A stretch of DNA of 64,000 nt from contig NC_092053.1 of NCBI RefSeq assembly GCF_003086295.3, positions 111,493,506 through 111,557,505 on the forward strand, given 5' to 3'. The stretch is from Arachis hypogaea. Its lineage: Eukaryota; Streptophyta; Magnoliopsida; Fabales; Fabaceae. Under the pieces are notes generated by a model, which searched no databases, was not told the DNA's origin, and saw only the letters and a program-made list of their open reading frames with translations. The position numbers and the translations under genes were made by a program. This document shows, one piece after another, positions 1-11,468 of the stretch (position 1 is its first letter; each line of letters begins with the position of its first letter).

Positions 1-453
1 TTATAACAGATATGTGAAGAGAACTGGATTCCTTTTAGCAACTGTTTAGGTAGAATTTCTAATTGGTAGAAATTTTTTTTGATGTATTGTTTAATGTATT
101 CTCCTAACAATGCAATTCATGTTATTGCCTTTTAAGCACTATTATTTAGCTCAAATAATATAAACTTTCAAACACTATTATTTAGCTCATATATATGTTT
201 AGCTCAAATAATATACACTTTGCAATCAAATACTAGCTAAGAGAACAACAGAGATAATATTATTCCAAAAGTTGAGTTTCAAATTCCAAGATGCATCCAA
301 GCATAGTGGTACTATTCATTCATTCATTAACTACAACTACGGTAGAGTGTATATTGTGTTCACTTGGATCATATAGTATATAACAGATACAATAATAAAT
401 TTTCTTTCAGGCTTCAGAGAAGATTTTAGAAATCTTCATCACATATAGAAGCC
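1..453. other. AT-rich intergenic sequence
   Basis: No gene is visible here. Around 146-215 a short AT-rich phrase (TTAGCTCAAATAATATA) occurs twice as a local imperfect duplication. The right part is probably the 3' flank of the minus-strand gene that follows. Confidence 0.5.
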
Positions 454-983
454 TTAACAATTGAAGTGGAATGGAATCAATTTATCTTTTCCCTTATTTT
501 CCTTATTATCCTTATCATCATCACCTTGCTTCTTACTTGAAGAACATCCTGCCACTAATAAGAACAATTAAAAATATTCAAGAAATTATTATTACGGTAA
601 TGGAAATTAAAATAATTTAATTATCATACAGCAGGGTGTAGTAGTTGCTTACATTTTTCATTAAACTTTTTGGCTCGCTCTATGATTTCTTGGCATCCAA
701 CAGTAAAATTATGCATAATCTCACCGTGTGTTTGGAACTGCTCATGGGATTCGACTTCCGGCTCCTCAAAATTCATCACCACATCTGTTGTGTTTGTTTC
801 AGGAAAGCTTTCGACGACGGCAGCTGCGGCGGCTTCGGCTTCATTCACCTGCTGAAAGTTATCCGCTACTGATGATGATTCCAACAATGGCCGTGGCTTC
901 TTTAGATCCTTTTCTGAAGTTGGTGCTGCTGCTTCAGATGCTAGCCTCTTACATTTATCCTTCTTATTTGGATCCTCATCCAT
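454..983 (-). CDS. small hypothetical acidic/lysine-rich protein, two exons
   Basis: I do not recognise this protein. On the minus strand an ATG at 983-981 opens a reading frame of 110 codons rich in Glu, Ala and Lys, ending near the motif ERAKKFNEK. A strong donor (AAAAT|GTAAGC, exon end 653) can join to an acceptor at 555-556 (TTATTAG). This adds a hydrophilic Asp/Lys-rich tail that stops at 454-456 and gives about 143 residues. Without the splice the frame ends after 17 more codons, so the splice is an inference. An acceptor-like TTTGCAG lies just upstream of the ATG, so the gene may have an upstream non-coding exon. No signal peptide or membrane segment is visible. It could be a real small nuclear or cytosolic protein, or a gene fragment. 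Confidence 0.45.
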
Positions 984-1060
984 TTCTGTTTTGTGTGCTG
1001 CAAACAATAATAATGAATTATTAAGCTATAATTACATTTTTAATTTTCTTATTCTTGGCA

Positions 1061-1303
1061 ATGGATTATATGTTCATTTTTGGAAGTGTTATAGCTTCTG
1101 GTTTGGTGCTTGTGCTTGTTCTGTACGGTTCTGCATCAAATAAGAGAAAATTCAGTGTTCCAAGTGCAACAACACATGTACAAAGTATAAAGACATTAGA
1201 AAATGGTACATGAACTCCACCAGAAGTCTCAGAAGGATGTGATGATATCATCATTGTAGGTGCTGGTGTTGCTGGTGCAGTCCTTAATTTCACTCTTGGA
1301 AAG
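1061..1303 (+). pseudogene. squalene epoxidase first exon, broken (SQE-like)
   Basis: Eighty-one codons from ATG 1061 read as a hydrophobic N-terminal membrane anchor (FIFGSVIASGLVLVLVLYG), a variable linker, then the FAD-binding Rossmann start DDIIIVGAGVAGAVLNFTLGK, ending at a clean donor (AAG|GTAATAC). This is the standard start of plant squalene monooxygenases, ER-membrane enzymes that make 2,3-oxidosqualene for sterol and triterpenoid synthesis. Codon 51 is TGA (1211-1213), just before the FAD motif, and no convincing downstream catalytic exons occur in the window. It is therefore a truncated, nonsense-carrying fragment. Whether it arose by duplication or by capture in a mobile element is not settled. 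Confidence 0.8.
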
Positions 1304-1619
1304 GTAATACAAATATTTCTTTTCTAGTTTTCTCTATTTAGAATTCTATTTTATGATGGTTTCTTTGAGTTATAGTCTCTAAATAAGTCTTAACTCATAG
1401 ATAAGATCTTATACTATGGTCTAACTAAATTGACATAAATAAAATAAAATACAAAAAATGTAAGTTATAGGCCGCAAAGAATGTATATCCTAGAGAGAAT
1501 AGTGTTTTGTATATATTCATTTTCTGTTTTTGTTTCTATGGCTTGGAGCTCCAATGGTTCTTTTTCATGAAGGGAAGTATAGATATATGTTCTAGAATTT
1601 AATTTTGATGCACTTTCAG

Positions 1620-2500
1620 TGTAAAGTAGTTAATATAGGCTGGATGTTTATTTTACTAGGTAGGTCGATAGTTATTTTCATTCTAATTTGGATGTTTATT
1701 TGATTTGGATTGAATTTAATATAATTTTGCCTGATAAGAAGAATTTGTTAAAAAATATTGTGAGCATGGTGTCTATTATAAATTAAAATTTTACTAACAC
1801 GCTTAATCTTGTTTAAGTTAGTCATTTTCTTGGTGGTTTACATTGCTGATATCTATGTCATAGTACCATATGTCACTTAATTCCTTTGGTTGTTTTTTTT
1901 TTCTTTGTGTTTGATTGCAGGTCGTGGAAGTGATGGACGTGACTGAGCTAGAAACTAATGAGACGGAACTTAGTCATATTGTAGAATTGGATTTAGTGTA
2001 CCATTCAATGAATTCAAGTATGCTTTGGAGTTGTTGCAGTTAGATATAAGTGATTAAGTTATAACAAGGTTATGTGACATTTAGATTTGTAAAACAAATA
2101 CTAAATTGTATTTTTCTTTAGCCATTTAAACTAAGTCGGATGTTCATTTTACTATGATTGCATATGGTTCTTTCCATTCTAAAGTAGATGGTTATTTTGG
2201 GTATATTATTTGTCTTTTACTTGATTTCAATTGCACATGGCCTGCAAGTGTTTTTATTATGCCGGTTGAATTAGATTTAGTTTAATTTGATTGAATTTAA
2301 GCTGGGTTCTAGTTATGCCATTTAAACATGATGCACGAGTGGTATTTTTTGTCAATTGCTTAGTTGTTTTTTATCAACTAATGTGGATGTTCATTTTACC
2401 GTGTATGCGAATTGTTCATTTCTTTTTAGAGTGGATGTTTATTTTGGGTATACCGTTTGTCCTTTACTTTATTTTCTGGTTTTTGCATCTGCATGCTCTG
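1620..2500. repeat. cluster of dispersed GGATGTT(C/T)ATTTTA repeats, forward orientation
   Basis: Copies of a phrase close to GGATGTTCATTTTACTATG occur near 1643, 1690, 2139, 2188, 2383 and 2434, several followed by a shared tail (GGGTATA...TTTGTC.TTTACTT). The spacing is irregular, so this is a dispersed or nested repeat rather than a satellite. The same phrase appears in reverse orientation at 3120-3470. Confidence 0.6.
1921..2043 (+). pseudogene. possible degenerate second exon of the squalene epoxidase fragment
   Basis: An acceptor-like tract (TTTGATTGCAG, ending 1920) is followed by 40 open codons and TAG at 2041-2043, in the phase expected from the previous exon. The start (VVEVMDVTELE) loosely resembles the segment after the Rossmann motif of squalene epoxidases, where family members have a VHVIERDL-like strand. 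The match is weak and the rest does not align by eye, so this is only a suggestion. Confidence 0.25.
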
Positions 2501-2804
2501 CGTGTTTCTTTTTTTTTTTTTTTTGGTTTGGGAATTATAGATTAAAATACGATTCGTGTAAACATTGATATTAACTTGAAAAACAAATAGAGTCTTAATT
2601 TGAAATTAAAATAATTTTTTTTATTACATAACATTTACACGAGATATATAATTTATAGTTTAAAGAAATACTAGAAAGCTAATAGTTAGTCATCAATATT
2701 TAAAAGTGTGTTAACATAAGAAGAATCTTCAAGAAATGCTGCATCATGATGATAATGTTAAGCTCTTCAAGGCTAAGTTAAGGAAGCTTGTCAAGAGCTC
2801 TCTA

Positions 2805-2912
2805 CTTGTAATCTTTCTCCAACATTTTGGCTGCTAGAGATTGTACATGTGATCCTTCTGTCTCTTCCTTGCTCTTCAATTTCGTAACTCGTGCGATAGT
2901 CGATGTGCACTG
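2805..2912 (-). other. possible isolated exon, about 35 codons
   Basis: Downstream of an acceptor-like CTGCTTTTCAG on the minus strand, about 35 open codons end in MLEKDYK and a TAG at 2804-2806. The composition is charged and gene-like, with KLKSKEETEG in the middle. No partner exon could be joined, and I do not recognise the protein. Confidence 0.2.
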
Positions 2913-3119
2913 AAAAGCAGGAACACAGCTCAATTTTCAGGCATATCAATTACTAGTGTGTAACAAGAACTCATTAACTCCAAGCTTTAGAAGATAATCA
3001 ACAATTTATGAAAAAAAGTCTTAACCTCAAAAAAGCATAACTAAATGATTAACTAAATAATTGCTTTCAATATAACCAATAAAATAGAGTGAAACTCAAT
3101 TCCAACACAAAATAAAATG

Positions 3120-3470
3120 AACATATGCATACATAGTAAATGAACATCCGCTTTTTAGTTGATAATAAACATCTAACAAATTAACCAAAATTTCATCTGT
3201 GCACCATGTTTACATAGCCTAACTCAAACCCAACTTCAATTCAAGAAAAGATAAACTAAGACTAATCCAATTTTTCTCCATTACTCGGAAACCACTTAAC
3301 AAAAGAAACTAGTGGAGCATGTACATGCAAAATTCAGCAAATCAAGCAAAAGATCAATATTATAAGTAAAATAAACTTCTACTTTTCGAATAAATGAATC
3401 ATCTGCATAATAATAAAATAAACATCCACTTTAGTTGATAATAAACATCTAACAAATTAAGAAATTTTAT
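3120..3470. repeat. GGATGTTTATTTTA-family repeats, reverse orientation
   Basis: The phrase AAATGAACATCC or AATAAACATCCACTTT followed by TTAGTTGATAATAAACATC occurs twice, near 3140 and 3412. It is the reverse complement of the repeats at 1620-2500. The remaining sequence between 2920 and 4030 is AT-rich with no gene visible. Confidence 0.55.
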
Positions 3471-4042
3471 TCAATTATTCCATTCTTAATTAAAATCCAA
3501 TGCCACCACCAACAGCACAATCAGATAGCATATATGCTACTACATAAGGTCTTTTTTTGTTATTATATACATGATATGTTGCTAGTAATTAAAAAGAAGC
3601 TAAGTCATAGTTGGATGCATGCTAAAAGAAATGCAGAATACCACTTCTATGTTATGCAGCTTATTTTTTATAAAAGTCTCTTCCCTCCATGATATGTCGC
3701 TTATTTTTGGCAAAAGCTTGACATAAAAATCAATTCAAACTTGCAGCTATTCTGCAAAAAATGGCATATATTAAACAAATTATAGAAAAGATGGCCTACT
3801 GTTAATTGACTTATTCCAATGGCTAGATCAACTTTTAGTTTGTTTTTGAATAAAATTATATTTTATTTGTCTATTTCTTATATTACTTAGTTAGCAATTT
3901 AATCTTCAGAAACAACTTTCAACAACATTTTGGTGTGCAATATTTTTCAGCACAGAAAATAATTAAACCCTTCAGAATTCATAGAAATAATTTCACACAA
4001 AATGGCATATCATTAGAGTCAAAAGAGAAAGAATCAACTAAC

Positions 4043-4192
4043 GTCATCAATGTCCCAAACCCTGGCAGTTTTGTCAAATGAAGTTGTTGCTAAACGAGGC
4101 ATGCTTGGACTAAAACAAACATCGGTGCTCGTAGACGAATGCTCTTCCAGAACAGCCTTCTGCTTCAAGGTATCCATGTGCCATAAAACAGC
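4043..4192 (-). pseudogene. single LEUNIG-type WD40 exon (fragment)
   Basis: Exactly 50 codons lie between a good acceptor (CTGTACAG) and a donor (GAC|GTTAGT) on the minus strand. They begin [12 protein letters not shown], continue LEEHSS and [16 protein letters not shown], and end ARVWDIDD. This matches a WD40 repeat of LEUNIG or LEUNIG_HOMOLOG, plant Groucho/Tup1-type transcriptional co-repressors. None of the neighbouring LEUNIG exons is visible. Upstream (4200-4380) is GC-rich coding-like sequence of unknown origin that also reads open into the exon. It is best read as a captured or relic exon, part of the same patch of gene fragments as the squalene epoxidase piece. Confidence 0.75.
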
Positions 4193-4559
4193 CTGTACAG
4201 AAAAATAATTGGGAGGAAAGCGGGGGGCAAGCGAACTGGTTGCGAACGGCAACGTAGGAGGCGCGCACTGGAGGGTGAGCAGCAGGGGTCTGGACGGCGC
4301 TGATGGAGGTGCGAGGTCACTCGCCGCCGCTGCGGTGGGATGGTCAAGAGAGGTCTTAAGGATTGGGTAGGGAGGGTTGCCGTCAGAAAGAGATTGGGGA
4401 AAATTTGAATTAGGGATTAGATGATTGTAGTTAAAATAAAACTGAATAGGATTTTTAAAATTAGGGTAAAAGGTGAGTTAATTTTTATTTTTTATTGATA
4501 TTGGGCTTAATAAACAGCCCATTGTACACATTGTATAGATATCCCATTGACTCCCTAAT

Positions 4560-4740
4560 GGGATTCTTATTTTAAATAAAAAATACTATTTGTACATTAA
4601 AATCAGACACTAATATATTTGTGTATAAATATATGTGTAGTTTAATTTATTTTTAATGTGCATTTATATCCTAACATATATTTTATATCTGTGACTGATT
4701 TTGATGTACATGTAGCATTACCCATTTTAAATATATGTTA
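4560..4740. repeat. MITE-like AT-rich repeat copy
   Basis: The stretch with AAAATCAGACACTAATATA at one side and TGACTGATTTTGATGTACAT at the other has imperfect inverted ends. It resembles the AT-rich repeats at 14085-14265 and 61830-61930. No coding capacity. Confidence 0.45.
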
Positions 4741-5868
4741 AATAAATAAGTCCATATAATTATATTAAAAAACATTAAATTTCAAAAAATATTATTATAA
4801 TACAAATTAATCTCTCTAAAAGAAAATAATAAAAATATATGTCGTTTAGGTTTTGGCACTTAAATATCCAAAAAACGATGTCGTATCACTTGTTATGGGA
4901 GAAAAATTTTCAATAAATATCATTTATGATGTTTTTGGGCTATTTGAGTGCTAAAATAAAAACGATGTTGTTTTACATAGTCTAACGTAGCTTGGCATCA
5001 GGCTGTCCACGTCAGTATTTTAATAATGTTCGTACCTCAGAAATTGTTCCAGAAACTAATATCAGTTACATTCACAAAATTTGGAGACTAAATAATAGAG
5101 ACAATTAAAACTTCAGGGATTAAATTAAAGTTTGCCTACAAATTTAGTGACAAAATTGAGTATTTAGCTGAGTAAAGACTTAATCTGGTCCCTATCTATT
5201 TTCACGAAGGATAAGGTGATCCTTGTCGAATAAAAATAAACACTTCGATCTTCAATCTTTTTATTTTGGCATAATATAATTCCTCTGTTAAAACATTTGT
5301 TAAATAGTCATGACAATTACTTTTATGGGGGTTTTAAATCTCTAAACCTTTTTCCTCACAAGTTCTTTTCAATAATATGACTAACTATGATTATTACTAT
5401 TTATAGTTATAAAAATTGAACTAAACTGATCAATTCAACTAAAAAATTAATGAACTAAACACTAATTTATTCCAATTTAACATTTTAACCGTTAAAAAAA
5501 AATAAACCAATCAAAATTAGTATAAACTAGTATGAACTAAATTGGTCAAATAGTCAACATGTATGATCAACTTGAAAATTTTTAAAAAACACGCACAAAT
5601 GGTGGAAATTAAACTTGGCTCTTCAAATATGAAGAGCAAGCTAACAACCATTATTCTCATCTGTTTTTAATTATCTTTTTTTAAAGATATATTTTTTATT
5701 GCATAAAAGAACTTTATACCTGGAGTACATTATGTTCTCCTGGAGTACATTATGTCAAGACAAAGGAATTTTTCAATTGAGATGTTAAATAAAAATTATC
5801 TAATGGGTAAAGGAGAGAAAGAAAACAATTAAGAAAGAAAGAAGTTCCAAAGTGCTAGTTACTACTGT
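4741..5868. other. AT-rich spacer with a 20-bp tandem duplication
   Basis: No gene seen. The phrase CCTGGAGTACATTATGT is directly duplicated at 5719-5738 and 5739-5755, just beyond the 3' end of the LINE. A repeat-like phrase of the type 'aattaggtccctga' occurs near 5110-5290. Confidence 0.4.
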
Positions 5869-8800
5869 TCATAGAGAAGGTGGTCTGAGAAAATGATGTC
5901 GCCGGTATTCCTCCTCCAACAATATCGCCTGAGACGGAATTTCCCCAGGTTCCTGGCGTTTGTCCTCGAAGACTAAAGCGTTCCGCGTCAACCAAATCTG
6001 CCATAAAAGGTAAGCCACCTGAGCACTTTTGATTCTGAAATTGGGTTTGGATTTCTCAGCTTCCATGAATTGACTCCACCAATCCCAAGCTTTTAGGTTA
6101 GGGTCGCAGGGAATAGTGCTAGCTACTGGGGAGCTGTTCCAAATTTGAAGAACTTCTGGGCAGAAGACAATGGCATGCATCGGTGTCTCCGGCGCCCATT
6201 AACAGCGGGGACAAAGGCTGCTAACATGTGGTAATTTCTCGTTCAATTTTGCTTTAACTGCAATGCCTTCATGGGCTAATCTCCAAGCAAATAATTTGAC
6301 CTTTGGTGTTACTCTCATTTTCCACAAGGTCTTCCACATTTCTGAGTCTGCATATCGGGGATGGAGTGAATTCACTGGAGGGGGTGAAAGAATTGGTATG
6401 CTATACTATACCCAGATTTTACCTAGTACTCTCCTGAGTTGTTATTGCACCATATAATCGAGTCTTCCTCTTCTGTGATAGAAATTTGTTAAATTTGCTG
6501 AGCTATGTCTAGTGGAAAGCTTCCATAAGGAGTTGTTGATTCCATTCTCCCTCGGCTATGATTAGCTGTCTAACCCAGGTAAGCGATTCATCTCTGCATT
6601 CATTAACTGCAATGCAAAATGGTGGTTGGTCCCCAAACCATGGGTCTTCTCTGATTCTGACAGATCCCTGAATTGAAACTTTACACTTAACTCCTTTCTC
6701 CAAAATTTTCCTTCCTTCCAAAAGACTCTGCCAAGCCCAGGATGGTCGATTTCCTGGTTTGGCTTCTAGATAGGATCTGTATCTGAAGTACTTATTCTTG
6801 AAGATTTTGTAGAAAAGAGAATGTGGTTTAGTCATCAGCCTCCATCCTTGTTTAGCTAACATGGCTAGATTGAATGCCTTTAGGTCCTTAAACTCCATAC
6901 CCCCGAAATTCTTTTCTCTGGTCATAGTGTCCCAACTGATCCATTGCATCTTATTTTCATTCTATTTCTGTCCCCCACCAAAATTGCATCATCATTCGGT
7001 GTAGTTCATCCAAGAGGGTATCTGGGAGTTTGAAACAGCCCAGAGTATAAATTGGTATAACTGAACCCACTGCTTTGATCAACACCTCCCTTCCACTAGC
7101 AGATAGAAATGATTTCTTCCAATGCGAGAGCTTCTTCACCACCTTCTCTTTTATAAAAGCAAATGTTTCTTTTTTGGTTCTGTGTACTATGGAGGGTAGC
7201 CCCAAATATTTATCCTGCATCCCAATATTTGGGACTTCCAAAGATGCCGCTAGTTCAGTTCTGATGGGTAAAGGGGTGTTTTTGCTGAAAAACACAGCAG
7301 ACTTGGAGAAATTAATTTGTTGTGCACTTAGTCTGCCATATAGTTGGAGAATTTGGGATAGATTAGAGCAGTTGTATTGGGTAGCTTTACAAAATAAGAG
7401 TGAATCGTCGGCAAATAGGAGATGATGAATAGTCGGACATCTACTGTTCAATCGCAGTCCTTGAAAGAGGTTATTCTGTTCTCCTTTGTGGAGCAGATAG
7501 GATAGACCCTCTGCGCAGAAAAGAAATAGATATGGTGAGAGGGGGTCTCCTTGTCTGAGACCCCTACTTGGTTTGAAAAAACCAGTTGGTGTACCATCCA
7601 CAATAACAGAATAGGATATAGTAGAGACACAAGCCTTCATCCATTCAATCCACTTTGAGCAAAAATCCAACTTCTTCATAATAAACCACACAAAACTCCA
7701 TTCTACCCTATCATATGCCTTACTCATATCAACCTTTATCGCCATGTCGTTTCCCCCATAGATTTTATTCTTTAGAAAATGCATGCATTCATGAGCCACA
7801 AGAATGTTGTCGCTAATGAGTCTTCCCCGAATAAAAGCACTCTGATTGTCACTTATTAACATACTCATAAATGGTTGAAGTCGATGAACTAGAACTTTCG
7901 AGATAATTTTGTAGAAGACGGTGCTGAGACTGATTGGTCGAATTTGATTCATAGAAGTAGCTTGAGTCACTTTAGGTATCAAACAAATTTGGGTGTGGTT
8001 AAATCCCTTTAGAATACTGCTGCCACTAAAAAAACTTCTCACAGCCTTGCATACATCCCCTCTAATCCTGCCTCAATAGAACTGATAAAATTTTGTGGTG
8101 AATCCATCGTCTCCTGGGGCGGCTTCTACATTAATGGAAAATGCAGCCCTTTTAATTTCATCATCTGAGACTGGTTTAGTTAGACTCCTATTCATTTTAG
8201 AAGAAACTTTGACTCTAAGTTCGGTGAAAAATTGAGAGGGATCTTCTGGATTATTGCTTTCAAATAAATCAACAAAAAACCTCTGTGCCCTGTCGCCTAT
8301 TGCCTCGGATGTGGTGCACCAATTCCCCTCTTCATCCTCTAATTTCCATATCTTGTTTCTTCTATTTCTGGACTGGTTTTTGCATGAAAAAACTTGGTAT
8401 TTTGATCTCCCCATTTTAGCCAGCTCACTCTTGATTTTTCTTTCCAGTAGCGTTCCTCACTAATGTGGGCGGCAGCTATTTCATCTTCTAATAATAGAAT
8501 ATGTTCTTTGTCTGCTGTTGTTGGGTCTGTCGTGGCCACTGATAATAGTGCTTTCAGCTCGTCTATCTTCTTTTTAGAGTTACTTATTCCAGCTGATTGC
8601 CATTTAACCAGTTCATGTCTGTACTTCTTTAATTTCTGAAACAGTTGGTACATTGATGAACCTGGAAAAGAAGTCAGCCATGCCTCAGATACAATTTTAT
8701 CAACCTCTGCCATTCCACACCATCTCTCTTGAAATCTGAAGCGCCTCTTGCCCTTATGTGTTGTCTGGTTAGTGCACATCAAGAGCGGTCTGTGGTCTGA

Positions 8801-9541
8801 TCCTGTGTCTTCTAAGTGAGTAACATTGGCCCAAGGATACTCCTCTCTTAGTTTAGGAGATAGGAGTCCTCGGTCTAGTCTTTCTCGAATAGCACTATCT
8901 TGGCAACTTCGGTTCCACCAGGTAAACTTATCACCATTAAAACCCATATCTATCAATTGTCCTTTGTTGATAAAGTCTTGGAAAGATTGGATTGATTGAG
9001 CTGATTTCTCCCTTCCTCCCTGTTTTTCTTGATTAGACAAAATTACATTGAAATCACCAATTATTAAGTGCCGTTCTCCCCTATTCTCCATAAGATTTAG
9101 CAGCACCTCATATTGGTTATTGCGAATGTGATCAGAGCTGTGTAAATGTACTGCAAAGACTTTCCAAATCAGCTGTCTTTCTTGATCCTCTATGGAAAAA
9201 AGGATGAAAAACTCCTCAACTTTTACCACTTTCACCTTTACACCCTCTTTCCATGCAAGCGCTAGTCCACCAGCCATTCCATTAGGATTCACAGTGAAGA
9301 TTTCCTGATAACCACAATTTCTCAACTGCCTTTCAACATAAGAGGGTTGTTGTTTAGTTTCACACAAAAACAACACCTCTGGGGAATGGGAATTCTTAAT
9401 CCCTTTGATGTTGTGAACTGTCAGGGTTTTTCCAAACCCCAACAATTCCACATGAGCATCTTCATGGCCCTTGGGGTGCCGCTTTTGGGATGGCACCCTG
9501 TAGCCCTTCAGAAACCTCAATTGCATAACCAGTTCCTTCAT
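5869..9541 (-). pseudogene. LINE ORF2 (endonuclease-reverse transcriptase), broken
   Basis: The endonuclease part (about 9440-8740) shows the exonuclease-endonuclease-phosphatase motifs LFLCETK, LIIGDFNVIL, RLDRGLL and the catalytic TGSDHRPLL. The reverse transcriptase (about 8040-7200) shows QSAFIRGRLISDNI, KVDMSKAYDRVEW, GLRQGDPLSPYLF and the catalytic LLFADDSLLF. A zf-RVT-like region near 6230-6150 reads CPRC, then ETPMHAIVFCPEV. Breaks: a frameshift near 8385, an in-frame stop at 8071-8073 before the RT, a stop just upstream of 6950, and further stops between 6509 and 6240. The start of the endonuclease, where the family has a WNCRG-like motif, is altered. The copy cannot encode a functional protein. 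Confidence 0.85.
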
Positions 9542-9839
9542 GGTCTGTCTCCTTTTCTCTTTGCTCAGAGCTCCTTTTTACTCCAATGATTGGTTCAATA
9601 GAATCCCTCACATCAGTCCTTCTTGCTAGCTGTTTGATTTTCTGTTTCTTCTTGCACCTTTCTGAACTTTCATCATTGGTTCCCAGTTGAAAGCCTCCTA
9701 TTCCTCCTATATTTAGCTCTCCCCCAATTCCTCCTAGGCTCTGGTTAGCTTCAGTACCAGATAGCAGTGGTAGGTTTTCCATTTTTTGATTCTGCTTTGT
9801 GGTGTTATAGGAATTGTGTATAGGTGGTGGATTTGTGTG

Positions 9840-10755
9840 TTCTTTTGGGGCTATGTTATTGTGAAAGAAAGGAGTATATTTTGGGTTGGATAGTGATAGT
9901 TGAGAAAAACTCTTCAATAGGCTCACTGGTGTAGGCTTACTATCTGGGTGAATTGACCTGACTTCCTTTCTTCTATGATTAGGGTAGGCATTCTCCTTAG
10001 TTTCATCAATTCTCCAGCCAAGTTGATCTGCCCTTAACTCCTTATTCCATCTTTCTTCCACTTCCTGGTTTATTTCCGAGATCTCCAAATAATTAGCACG
10101 GTTTCTAGTTTCATGTCCAATGTGTCCACAGAAGCCACAGTAAATCCCAATTTTCTCCTACTTCAGCATGATTTCAAACATAATTTTGTCAGGACTTGAT
10201 ACCTTAATTGACTGTCGAAGAGTTCTGGTTACATCTAAGTTGACTCTCACTTTCATAATCCTATCCTCCTTCCCTCTCATCAAGAAGGAATCCACCTCCA
10301 CTACCTCCCCCAATCTCTGCCCTATCCTCATCACGTTTTGCAAAATTCTGGCATTCCCCACATTTGAATCCATACTGGAATTCTTGTATAGTCCTCTTCT
10401 TCCACCTTCATATTAGGACTCCACCATTTTAAATGTATCATAAATTGTCTAAACAACCATGGAGACCCCCTTTCCACCCAGATAACATCAGCTTCTTTAT
10501 TAAAGAAAAATTGAAAAATATTCTCTCCGTGTGATTTAACTCGGAATCCCTCTAGATAATTCCAAATTGCAGTAAAAGCACCCTCCATTGCACCACTACT
10601 AAATCCCTTATCCGCCATTAATCTCCCTATCAAACTTTTTGCACAAGTTTCAATCCCTTCCCTCACATCTTCCACTTCAAGGTTCACGATCTCTTCCACT
10701 TCTTCTCCTGAAGAATTAGAATTTTGAGTTCCACGTACCTCCCTTGCTGCCGTGT
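9840..10755 (-). pseudogene. LINE ORF1 (DUF4283-like / CCHC nucleic-acid-binding protein), broken
   Basis: The 10700-10330 part reads as the DUF4283-type domain of plant LINE ORF1 proteins (AKSLIGRLMADKGF, then AIWNYLEGFRVKSHGENIFQ, then RGSPWLFRQFMIHLKWW). It continues near 10373-10158 in another frame and then to a zinc knuckle near 10140 (YCGFCGHIGHE). The fourth ligand of the CX2CX4HX4C knuckle is Arg instead of Cys (CGT codon). The probable start codon reads ACG, and a frameshift and a stop split the frame. The role in an active element would be RNA binding and RNP formation. Confidence 0.75.
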
Positions 10756-10760
10756 AGAAT

Positions 10761-11177
10761 TTGTGTAGAAGTAGATAGAAGAGTCAAAGGAAAAAGATCC
10801 TCACAATGATTTGTGCTTATGACTTATTGATTGAAGAAAAATTTAAGAATCACAAAAAACTCTAGCAGAGTCACAGAACCCTACGAAAACACAAAAAACC
10901 CTAGCATGCTTTTTAAAGTATATATTTTATTTAGTATCTATCTATCTATTTATCTATCTATCTATATATACTTAGTTGAATGTTTTCTATATTCAACATT
11001 TTTTAAATTAATTATTTTTTAATAGTATACAATTATTAACATAAACATTAAATTTTATTAACCATCTATAAATTAAAAAGTAAATAAAAATGTTTTTATT
11101 AATTCTAAAATACTTTTGCTATTTATAATTGAAGAAAATCTCATATCTAAACTGTTCAAATTGTGATGTTGATGGTA
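10761..11177. repeat. AT-rich spacer with a (TCTA)n microsatellite
   Basis: The motif TATC/TCTA repeats imperfectly at about 10932-10972. No gene is visible in the rest. Confidence 0.6.
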
Positions 11178-11348
11178 GGGATTAAGAGAGTGAAAAAATG
11201 AGTTCTTTTCATTGTTGAAGAGAATAAAAAATCTCTTAAAAAATATATGTTGAATTATTACACTTTATATATTATGTACTCTTTATGTACTCCCACAAAA
11301 ATTACAACAAATAAATCCACATCTATTTTTGATAAAAAAAAATAATCT
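11178..11348. repeat. direct repeat, left copy
   Basis: This stretch of about 170 bp recurs at 12076-12248 in the same orientation. Both read GATT(C)AAGAG, then AATAAAAAATC.CTTAAAA, then TATGTACTCCCACAAAA, then ATTACAACAAATAA. The copies are clearly diverged. They flank about 730 bp that includes the cysteine-rich ORF, so they could be relic terminal repeats or two copies of one small element. Confidence 0.6.
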
Positions 11349-11468
11349 TATAACATTTTTTTAGTCAACTAAATTAGTGTAGTAGTCAATGTATAATAAC
11401 AAGTACAATGATATTAACCCAACCCTCAACATAATATAAAAAGAACTCAAAAATAACCTTGCAACCCC

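Larger units (their letters stand above)
5869..10760 (-). mobile_element. L1-type LINE (non-LTR retrotransposon), decayed
   Basis: On the minus strand the order is ORF1 (DUF4283-like domain plus CCHC zinc knuckle), then ORF2 (endonuclease, reverse transcriptase, C-terminal zf-RVT-like zinc region). This is the standard architecture of plant L1 elements. No LTRs flank it. Both ORFs carry several stops and frameshifts. A poly-A tail and target-site duplication could not be identified, so the outer limits are those of recognisable coding sequence plus a short 5' leader. About 4.9 kb is close to full length for the coding part. Confidence 0.85.

Noticed and set aside
4200..4380. N-terminal part of a LEUNIG gene upstream of the WD40 exon
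   Set aside because: The GC-rich frame that runs into the exon crosses a good acceptor and shows no LUFS domain or WD40 sequence. It is more likely unrelated DNA.
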